From Mesorhizobium sp. ZC-5 (lineage in GTDB: Bacteria; Pseudomonadota; Alphaproteobacteria; Rhizobiales; Rhizobiaceae): DNA of 64,000 nt. The notes beneath the pieces are model-generated. The model did no database searches. It was given only the letters and a program-made list of their open reading frames with translations, and was not told the origin of the DNA. The stretch's first letter is position 1; the number at the start of each line of letters is the position of its first letter. The stretch lies in contig NZ_JAOWPT010000002.1 in NCBI RefSeq assembly GCF_025753855.1, positions 186,001 through 250,000 on the forward strand, in the 5' to 3' direction. Positions 57,791 through 64,000 of this stretch are shown piece after piece. A program made the translations under genes and the position numbers.

Positions 57791-59281
57791 ATGGTCAAAC
57801 CGCCCAAGATACGGCATTCGAAGACAACCCGCGATCCGGTGACCATCGAACTCGAACCGGGCGCGGTTTCGCGCGTCGAGGAAACGGCGAAGCCCGGCGA
57901 CAGCACACCCGACGCAACAGATGCCGATGCCGGGCCGGAGGCGGTGGAAAACGCTGAACAGGCCACAACGGCCGAATCGCCGCAGGCGGAGAACCGCCCC
58001 GCCGCTACCGAGCAGGACTGGGTACCGTTCGATCAACCAGAAGCCGACAGCCGCGCGGAAACATCCTCCGGCGTGAAAGAGCCATCCGAAGAAGGCGCCA
58101 CCGAATTCGGCCGCTCCGGAACGCAGGAAAGGACCGCCGCGATGTCGTCCAGCGTTCCACCGGTCGAGCCGCGCCGGCCAAACAGGAGCGGCTTTTCGGG
58201 GCTCGCAGCCGGGCTGGTCGGCGGCATCATCGCGCTTCTCGGCGCGAGCGGCCTGCAATTTGCCGGCTTGCTTCCCTCTCCGGGCGCCGGAAGCGGCGAT
58301 GCAGCGGCGGTTTCCAGCCTCCAGGCCGAGGTCGCCGCGCTCAGGCAACAGGTTGAGGGACTTCCGGCAGCAGGAGACGGCGCCGATGTCCAAGGTCTTC
58401 GCCAGACTGTCGACGAATCGACGAGCCGCATCGATGGACTCAACATGGCGCTCGACCAGGTCAAGTCGGATGTCGCCGCGCTGAAATCGGCGGTCGAAGC
58501 CGGCGGCGCGGGCGAAAACGCCGGACTGCAGGCGTTGCAGGACAAGATCGCCGAAATCGAGAAATCGGTCGCCGCCGCCGCCCAGCCCGGCGCAAATGCA
58601 ACGCCCGCCGAAATCACCGCGCTCGGTGAAAAGCTCGCCGCGGTCGAAACCGCGGTGAATGCCGCCACCAGCGCGCAGTCGGCCAATGACAGCCGCATCG
58701 GCACGGTCGAACAGGGATTGGCCGCGCTCGAACAGAGCGTCGCGTCGCTGACCGGCAAAGTCGATGCACAGGCCTCGCAGCCCAGGGTCGCGCTGGCAAT
58801 CGCGGTATCGGCCCTGAAAGCCGCGATCGACGCCGGCGGCTCGTTCACCTCCCAGGTCGAGACCTTCGCCGCCGTGGCGCCGAATGCGCCGGAACTGGCG
58901 GCACTGCGCTCGCTTGCCGAAAAGGGCATACCCAGCCGCGACCAGATCGCCGCCGAGGCGCCCGCCGCCGCCACGGCGATGATCGACGCCGGCCGCACCG
59001 TCGACGACAACGCTGGTTACTTCGAGCGGCTGCTGGCAAGCGCCGAATCGCTGGTCAAGGTCCGCCCGGTCGGCCCTGTCGAGGGCGCCGGCGTGCCGGA
59101 GACGGTTGCCAGGCTGGAAGCCGCATTGGGCAGCGGCGATTTCGCCAGGGCGATCGCCGAATACGATACGTTGCCCGAGGCGCCGAAAGCGGCGGGTCAT
59201 GCGTTCATGGAAAAGGTTCGTGCCCGGCTGGCCGCCGAGCAATTGGTCGAAAAGGCAACCGCCGGCGCGCTCAAGGCGTGA
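57791..59281 (+). CDS. mitofilin/Mic60 family protein
   Basis: The 496-residue protein has an acidic disordered N-terminus (1-130), one transmembrane helix (about 137-162, FSGLAAGLVGGIIALLGASG), a long Ala/Glu-rich coiled coil (about 170-320), and a C-terminal helical domain whose SGDFARAIAEYDTLPE and AGHAFMEKVRARLAAE segments are typical of the mitofilin domain. In alphaproteobacteria Mic60 homologues shape intracytoplasmic membranes, as mitochondrial Mic60 shapes cristae. It sits between hemD and a HemY-like gene, a conserved order. Confidence 0.88.
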   Translation: MVKPPKIRHSKTTRDPVTIELEPGAVSRVEETAKPGDSTPDATDADAGPEAVENAEQATTAESPQAENRPAATEQDWVPFDQPEADSRAETSSGVKEPSEEGATEFGRSGTQERTAAMSSSVPPVEPRRPNRSGFSGLAAGLVGGIIALLGASGLQFAGLLPSPGAGSGDAAAVSSLQAEVAALRQQVEGLPAAGDGADVQGLRQTVDESTSRIDGLNMALDQVKSDVAALKSAVEAGGAGENAGLQALQDKIAEIEKSVAAAAQPGANATPAEITALGEKLAAVETAVNAATSAQSANDSRIGTVEQGLAALEQSVASLTGKVDAQASQPRVALAIAVSALKAAIDAGGSFTSQVETFAAVAPNAPELAALRSLAEKGIPSRDQIAAEAPAAATAMIDAGRTVDDNAGYFERLLASAESLVKVRPVGPVEGAGVPETVARLEAALGSGDFARAIAEYDTLPEAPKAAGHAFMEKVRARLAAEQLVEKATAGALKA

Positions 59282-59298
59282 CCCGCGAGGATTGAGCG

Positions 59299-60948
59299 AT
59301 GATTCGTATCCTGTTCTTCCTCATCGTCGTATTCGCGCTCGGCCTTGGCTTTGCCTGGCTGGCCGACAGGCCCGGCGACCTTGAGCTGACTTTCAACGGC
59401 TACCGCTACGAGATCACGCTGATGGTCGCGGCGGTCGCGGTGACCGCCGTAGTCGCTGCGGTGATGATCGTCTGGTGGCTGACCAAGGCGATCTGGAACA
59501 GCCCCTATACGATCGCACGCTATTTCAGGGTCAGGCGGCGCGACCGCGGCTACCAGGCGCTGTCGACCGGCATGATCGCGGCCGGCGCCGGCGACGCGGC
59601 CAAGGCGAGGCTCCTCAACAAGCAGGCGGCGAAGCTGATCCGCTCCGACCAGGAGCCGCTGATCAACCTGCTCGACGCGCAGACCTCGCTGCTCGAAGGC
59701 GACCACGACGCGGCGCGGCAGAAATTCGAGGCGATGCTCGACGATCCCGAAATGCGGCTGCTCGGCCTGCGCGGGCTCTATCTCGAGGCGGAGCGGCTGG
59801 GCGATCGCGCGGCGGCGCGCCACTATGCCGGCCGTGCCGCCGAGGTCGCGCCGCAGCTCGTCTGGGCCAGCACCGCGACGCTGGAGGAAAAGACCGAACG
59901 AGGCGATTGGGATGGTGCGCTGAAGCTTCTCGACGGCCAGAAATCATCGCGGCAGATCGAACGCGACGTCGCCAACCGCCGCCGCGCAGTGCTGCTGACC
60001 GCCAAGGCGATCTCGCTGATGGACACGGATCCGGTAACCGCCAGGAATGCAGCGCTCGAGGCCAACCGGCTGCAGCCAGACCTGGTGCCGGCGGCGGTCA
60101 TCGCGGCCAAGTCCCTGTTCCGCCAGAACGATGTGCGCAAGGGCGCCAAAATCCTAGAGGCCATATGGAAGATCGAGCCGCATCCGGAAATCGCCGACCT
60201 CTACGTGCATGCACGGCCGGGCGACGCGACCCACGACCGGCTGGCGCGGGCGAAGAAGCTGCAGTCGCTCAAGCAGAACAATCCGGAATCGTCGATGATC
60301 GTGGCGCGCGCCGCGCTTGATGCCGGCGAATACAAGGAAGCGCGCGCCGCGGCCGAGTCGGCGGCCCGGATGCAGCCGCGCGAGGGCGCCTACCTGCTGC
60401 TCGCCGATATCGAGGAGGCTGAAACCGGCGACCAGGGCCGGGTGCGGCAGTTCCTGTCGAAGGCGGTGCGGGCGCCGCGCGATCCGGCCTGGGTGGCCGA
60501 TGGCTACGTTTCCGATCGCTGGGCGCCGATATCACCGATCACCGGCAAGCTCGACGCCTTCGAGTGGCGGGCGCCGGCGGAACGCCTGGCGCCGCTGATC
60601 GAGGATGTCGACCTCGAAGAAGACCGCTCGCCCGTGCTGATTTCGGCCATGGCGGCACATGAGGAAGCAGAAGTGATCGAGGAAGAGGCCGAACCGGCGG
60701 AAACTCCGGCTGAGAACCAGGTTGCGCCGCCGCAACCCATCGCAAGCGAGGCCCCGCCGGTCAAAACCGAACCGGCGAAGGCCGAGCCCTCGCCGCCACC
60801 GCCGCCGCGCGAACCCCGCCAACGCGCCTCCACCGTGACCTCGGAAGCGGAAGCCAGCACCTTCTTGCCGACCAGTCCGCCCGACGATCCGGGTGTCGCT
60901 CCCGAAGACGAAACGGAAGAACAGCCCCGCCGTTTCCGTTTGTTCTGA
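59299..60948 (+). CDS. HemY-like membrane protein with TPR repeats
   Basis: The 549-residue protein has two N-terminal membrane helices (residues 1-20 and 42-64), the HemY N-terminal domain (LADRPGDLELTFNGYRYEITL), TPR-like helical pairs to about residue 420, and an acidic Pro-rich tail. HemY has an unresolved role beside late heme genes. It follows the mitofilin gene by 17 bases. The tail (residues 440-549) is low-complexity and probably disordered. Confidence 0.9.
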   Translation: MIRILFFLIVVFALGLGFAWLADRPGDLELTFNGYRYEITLMVAAVAVTAVVAAVMIVWWLTKAIWNSPYTIARYFRVRRRDRGYQALSTGMIAAGAGDAAKARLLNKQAAKLIRSDQEPLINLLDAQTSLLEGDHDAARQKFEAMLDDPEMRLLGLRGLYLEAERLGDRAAARHYAGRAAEVAPQLVWASTATLEEKTERGDWDGALKLLDGQKSSRQIERDVANRRRAVLLTAKAISLMDTDPVTARNAALEANRLQPDLVPAAVIAAKSLFRQNDVRKGAKILEAIWKIEPHPEIADLYVHARPGDATHDRLARAKKLQSLKQNNPESSMIVARAALDAGEYKEARAAAESAARMQPREGAYLLLADIEEAETGDQGRVRQFLSKAVRAPRDPAWVADGYVSDRWAPISPITGKLDAFEWRAPAERLAPLIEDVDLEEDRSPVLISAMAAHEEAEVIEEEAEPAETPAENQVAPPQPIASEAPPVKTEPAKAEPSPPPPPREPRQRASTVTSEAEASTFLPTSPPDDPGVAPEDETEEQPRRFRLF

Positions 60949-60975
60949 GCGGTGATCCTGCGCTAAGGATTACCG

Positions 60976-61476
60976 ATGCCACCACCTGGAACCCCCATGC
61001 TCGACCGCATTCTCTCCTTTTTGAAAGACATTCCCGGCGCCCAGGCCGCGTCGGACCCGTCCGACGATCCGCGCGTCGCGGCAGCGGCGCTGATGATCCA
61101 TGTGATGGACGCGGACGGGGTTCGCCGCAGCGCCGAGAGCACCGCCTTGCGCCATGCATTGGGCGAAAGCTACGGCGTCACCGGCGACGCACTCGATGCG
61201 CTGCTGGCTGCCGGGGAAAGGGCCGACCAGGAAGCGATCGATCTTTATGCCTTCACCAGCGTGCTGCGTCGCCATCTCGACGCGACGGCGCGGGTCGAAT
61301 TCATCGGTCTCATGTGGGACGTGGTTTATTCCGACGGCGAATTGCACGAGTTGGAAGACAATACGGTGTGGCGGGTTGCCGAACTGATCGGTGTCGAGCG
61401 GCAGGACAGGATCGCGGCGCGGCAGCACGCCCGGCGCAACATGCCCGGCGCATATGGCGACGCGAACGACGAATAG
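60976..61476 (+). CDS. TerB family protein
   Basis: The 166-residue TerB-like protein has the DDPRVAAAALMIHVMDADGVRRSAES core with its acidic metal-binding face, and a second half FIGLMWDVVYSDGELHELEDNTVWRVAELIGV that repeats it. TerB binds Ca in tellurite resistance, but the role of isolated copies is unknown. The ATG at 60976 has AAGGA upstream. It follows HemY by 27 bases and may belong to the same operon. Confidence 0.88.
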   Translation: MPPPGTPMLDRILSFLKDIPGAQAASDPSDDPRVAAAALMIHVMDADGVRRSAESTALRHALGESYGVTGDALDALLAAGERADQEAIDLYAFTSVLRRHLDATARVEFIGLMWDVVYSDGELHELEDNTVWRVAELIGVERQDRIAARQHARRNMPGAYGDANDE

Positions 61477-61492
61477 GTTTCCGAAACCAGTT

Positions 61493-62194
61493 ATGCCTGC
61501 CGCGCGCCCACGGATACTGATCGTCCTGCATCAGGAAGCCTCGAGCCCGGGGCGCGTCGGCCAACTCCTCCATGCCGACGGTTTCGATCTCGATATCAGG
61601 CGGCCACCGCTTGGCGACGCGCTGCCGGAAACGCTCGCCGGTCACGCCGGTGCGGTGGTGTTCGGTGGACCGATGAGCGCCAATGACGAAGACGAGTTCG
61701 TTCGCCGCGAAACGGACTGGCTGGCGGTGCCGCTCTCGGAAGACAAACCGTTGCTGGGCATCTGCCTCGGCGCCCAGATGCTGGTCAACCATCTCGGCGG
61801 CAAAGTCGACGGCCATCGCGAAGGCGCCGTCGAGATCGGCTGGTATCCGCTGCAGGCAACGGAAGAAGGCAGGCGGCTGCTGCACTGGCCCGAGATGGTC
61901 TATCAGTTCCACCGCGAGGGCTTTTCGCTGCCGGCCGGCGCCACTCTTCTCGCCACCTCCGAAACCTACCCCAACCAGGCCTTCCGCTATGGCAAGAACG
62001 CCTGGGGCATCCAGTTCCACGCCGAACTCACCCGCATGATGATGCAGCGCTGGGTGGTACGCGGCGCGCATCGCTTCGTGCTGCCTAATGCCCAGCCGGG
62101 CCGCGATCATCTCGGCGGCCGGATGATCTGGGACATGCACCTGAAACGCTGGCTGACCGAATTCCTCGAACTGATCTTCGCCAGGCCGCGCTAA
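61493..62194 (+). CDS. class I glutamine amidotransferase domain protein
   Basis: The 233-residue protein has the nucleophile C91 in LLGICLGAQMLVNHLGG and the His-Glu of the triad in WGIQFHAELTRMM. It resembles GuaA-type amidotransferases without the synthase part; such proteins hydrolyse gamma-glutamyl compounds. The ATG at 61493 is 16 bases after the TerB stop. A palindromic repeat follows the stop directly. Confidence 0.92.
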   Translation: MPAARPRILIVLHQEASSPGRVGQLLHADGFDLDIRRPPLGDALPETLAGHAGAVVFGGPMSANDEDEFVRRETDWLAVPLSEDKPLLGICLGAQMLVNHLGGKVDGHREGAVEIGWYPLQATEEGRRLLHWPEMVYQFHREGFSLPAGATLLATSETYPNQAFRYGKNAWGIQFHAELTRMMMQRWVVRGAHRFVLPNAQPGRDHLGGRMIWDMHLKRWLTEFLELIFARPR

Positions 62195-62255
62195 ATGCAT
62201 GTCGCCCGAACGTGTCCTCGGTTTCGGGATAACGAGATACATCAAATCAAAGAAT
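62195..62255. repeat. intergenic palindromic repeat, copy 2
   Basis: ATGCATGTCGCCCGAACGTG and the CTCGGTTTCGGGAT core match the copy at 28618-28664 with few changes. The right arm is decayed (GAGATAC for GACATGC), and the copy continues with an AT-rich tail, ATCAAATCAAAGAAT. It begins at the stop of the amidotransferase gene. Confidence 0.7.
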
Positions 62256-62295
62256 ATGAAGCGCGGCCGCCAAATCCTATTCGGCGCGATGCGCT

Positions 62296-63534
62296 CTAAA
62301 CACGGCCGTTGAGGTGGCGGATCCTGCGCAGTTGCGGAAACGCGATTGCCCAGATGCCTGCCACGGCAACAGCGCCGACACCGCCGAACACCACTGCTGG
62401 AACCGTGCCGATCAACGCGGCCATCGTGCCCGCACGGAATTCGCCCAGCTCGTTGGACGCACCGACGAACACCATGTTCACCGCATTGACGCGGCCGCGC
62501 ACGCGATCCGGCGTCCACAGCTGGATGAGCGTCTCGCGCACATAGACGCTGATCATGTCGGTGGCACCCAGCATGGCGAGTGCGAAGATCGACAGCCACG
62601 GCACCGTCGAGACACCGAACACGACGGTGAAGACGCCGAACAGCGCGACGAAAGAGAACATGACGAGGCCCGCGTGATCCCGAATCGGATGTCCCGCCAG
62701 CCATACGGCAACGGCGAGCGCACCGATCCCCGGTGCCGAGCGCAGCAGGCCGAGCCCCCACGGCCCGAGTTCCAGGATGTCGCGCGCATAGACCGGCAGC
62801 AACGCCACAGCGCCGCTGAGCAGCACCGCGAACAGGTCGAGCGAGATCGCGCCGAGCACCACCTTCTCGCCCCAGATATAGCGGAAGCCGGCAAATAGCG
62901 TGTCAAGTGACGGCTTTTCGGTCTCGGTGCGCTGCTTGGGTTTCGGAATCGAGAAGACCAACATCCCCGCGCAGAACATCAGCAGCGTGGCGACGGCATA
63001 GGCGGCTTCCGGCGAAAGCCCATATAGCAATCCGCCGGCGACCGGTCCGATGATGGTCGCCATCTGCCAGGCCGAAGAATTCCAGGCGACAGCGTTGGCG
63101 AAGTCCTCTGCCGGGACCAGATTGGCAACCAGCGACGCGGAAGCCGGCGCGAAGAATGCCCGCGCGACGCCGAAAACGCCAAGCACGGCGAAGATGCCGA
63201 ACGGATCGGCGAGCCCGCGCAAGGTCAATGCAAGCAGCGCAAGAGCGCACAGCGCTTCGAGCAGCGTGGCGATGCCCATGATGAGCCGCCGGCCGAAGCG
63301 GTCGGCGGCCGCGCCGGTAACCAGCACCAGGATGAGCGAGGGCGCGAACTGGATGATGCCGACCAGCCCGAGATCGAAGGGATTGCGGGTCAGATCATAG
63401 ATCTGCCAGCCGACGGCGACCGAGACGATCTGGGTCGAAAAGTTCGCCAGGAAGCGCGCACCCCAGTAAAGCAGAAAGGCACGGTGGCGGAAGGCTGCAT
63501 AACGCTGGTCGGCGGACGGATTTTCGGCTGTCAT
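62296..63534 (-). CDS. MFS transporter
   Basis: The 412-residue transporter has twelve predicted helices and the MFS loop motif between helices 2 and 3 (GAAADRFGRRLIMG). The start YAAFRHRAFLLYWGARFLANF and the VGWQIYDLTRNPFDLG segment are typical of the EntS/DHA3-type exporters of small molecules or siderophores. Substrate unknown. It is convergent with the amidotransferase gene. Confidence 0.93.
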   Translation of the reverse strand: MTAENPSADQRYAAFRHRAFLLYWGARFLANFSTQIVSVAVGWQIYDLTRNPFDLGLVGIIQFAPSLILVLVTGAAADRFGRRLIMGIATLLEALCALALLALTLRGLADPFGIFAVLGVFGVARAFFAPASASLVANLVPAEDFANAVAWNSSAWQMATIIGPVAGGLLYGLSPEAAYAVATLLMFCAGMLVFSIPKPKQRTETEKPSLDTLFAGFRYIWGEKVVLGAISLDLFAVLLSGAVALLPVYARDILELGPWGLGLLRSAPGIGALAVAVWLAGHPIRDHAGLVMFSFVALFGVFTVVFGVSTVPWLSIFALAMLGATDMISVYVRETLIQLWTPDRVRGRVNAVNMVFVGASNELGEFRAGTMAALIGTVPAVVFGGVGAVAVAGIWAIAFPQLRRIRHLNGRV

Positions 63535-63686
63535 GCAGGAATTCTGTTTCGGTTATGCAACGGGATGGCGAGCGCCACCGCAGGATTAGCGCAGATATTG
63601 CGTGCGGGCGCGCCTTTTTTGCCTCACCCGGCGTTTCGCGAATATGAGTGCGTCTGGATGCCGGCGCGGAATTGCCTGCGCCGAAC

Positions 63687-63717
63687 AAAAAAGACCCGGC
63701 AGATGGAGCCGGGTCTT
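63687..63717 (-). terminator. terminator of the porin gene (minus strand)
   Basis: AAGACCCGGC (63691-63700) and GCCGGGTCTT (63708-63717) pair perfectly with a seven-base loop. Read on the minus strand, the stem is followed by a T-run (AAAAAA at 63687-63692 on the plus strand). Confidence 0.9.
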
Positions 63718-63739
63718 TCAAGCGAGTGAGGAAAAAACC

Positions 63740-64000
63740 TCAGAAGTTGCGCTGTACGCGCAGGAAGCCGCCGAATTCGGCGTCGTCGTACTGGGTAACG
63801 ACATCGTCGTCGAAATTGTCCGCGTAGACGATTTCGGGCGTGAGCGTGAGCCCTGGAACCAGCTCGTACTGGACGTTGGCGACGGCAACGAAGTCCTGGG
63901 CGTCGGTGTAGGTCACCTGGGTGTTGATCGACGCCTTTTCCGACATCTTCGCCGTGAACCCGGTCCAGACGGCCCAATCGCCGTTCCACGGCGCATAGAA
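63740..64000 (-). CDS. porin, C-terminal part (Omp2b-type family), truncated by window edge
   Basis: The last 86 codons of an outer-membrane beta-barrel protein read without a stop to the window edge. The pattern of alternating strands (INTQVTYTDAQDFVAVANVQYEL, LTLTPEIVYADNF) and the terminal FGGFLRVQRNF, ending in Phe, is that of rhizobial Omp2-like porins. Its start is beyond the window. Confidence 0.93.
   Translation of the reverse strand, partial: FYAPWNGDWAVWTGFTAKMSEKASINTQVTYTDAQDFVAVANVQYELVPGLTLTPEIVYADNFDDDVVTQYDDAEFGGFLRVQRNF

Overview
The window comes from the chromosome of a high-GC alphaproteobacterium of the Rhizobiales, most likely Mesorhizobium or a close Phyllobacteriaceae relative. 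The evidence is the sucCD-sucAB-lpd and sdhCDAB layout, a hemC-hemD-mitofilin-HemY block divergent from tsaD-gpsA, a sigma-54 glnK-amtB unit, CtrA-type boxes (TTAA-N7-TTAA), a CenR-like response regulator, and intergenic palindromes of a kind common in mesorhizobia. Genus is an inference from gene order and protein character; no database search was possible. Coding density is high and almost everything is core metabolism or housekeeping.

Layout. 1-9.96 kb: end of sucC, a cupin gene, sucD, sucA and sucB, then three unrelated small genes (MAPEG, secreted protein, SDR) and lpdA, closed by a strong terminator. 10-12.6 kb: two small envelope-associated proteins, a DUF2867 protein and a TraB/GumN-type protein. 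12.6-16.6 kb: xerC, rimM-trmD, a TauE/SafE permease and rplS. 16.8-23.4 kb: methyltransferases, acetyltransferase, ohr-ohrR, an amino-acid ABC importer lacking its ATPase, an MgtC-like protein and a DUF4242-adenylate cyclase fusion. 23.5-29.1 kb: leuC, two tandem diguanylate cyclases, a CtrA-box divergent promoter, and a small lysozyme-inhibitor-like lipoprotein. 29.3-34.0 kb: sdhCDAB, then an inserted AT-rich cassette with one FRG-domain gene, then a duplicated copy of the last 187 bp of sdhB. 34.1-41.9 kb: yceH, msrA, an amino-acid dehydrogenase, an OsmC protein, a TIR-like predicted NADase, a UbiH-type monooxygenase and tesB. 42-50.5 kb: glnK-amtB, ftsK (CtrA box upstream), a LolA-type protein, xth, a cyclic-nucleotide-binding protein, a CenR-like regulator and an L,D-transpeptidase. 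50.6-56 kb: DUF1127/LysR divergent pair, DUF1761, methyltransferase, EVE, YciI, gpsA and tsaD. 56-64 kb: hemC, hemD, Mic60/mitofilin, HemY-like, TerB, a class I amidotransferase, an MFS transporter and the C-terminal end of a porin.

How the genes work together. The suc/lpd and sdh blocks encode consecutive TCA-cycle steps from 2-oxoglutarate to fumarate. glnK-amtB is an ammonium uptake/sensing pair. hemC-hemD with mitofilin and HemY link tetrapyrrole synthesis to inner-membrane organisation. ohr-ohrR, msrA and OsmC form scattered oxidant defences.

The most interesting spot is 32.58-34.03 kb. A one-gene FRG cassette sits exactly at the sdhB stop codon and is flanked by 187-bp direct repeats of the sdhB 3' end. 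The two copies differ at seven positions, all synonymous. This is best explained by acquisition of a foreign cassette that replaced the sdhB 3' end with an allele from a related strain. A second defence-type gene, a TIR-like protein with a separate C-terminal domain, lies about 5 kb downstream.
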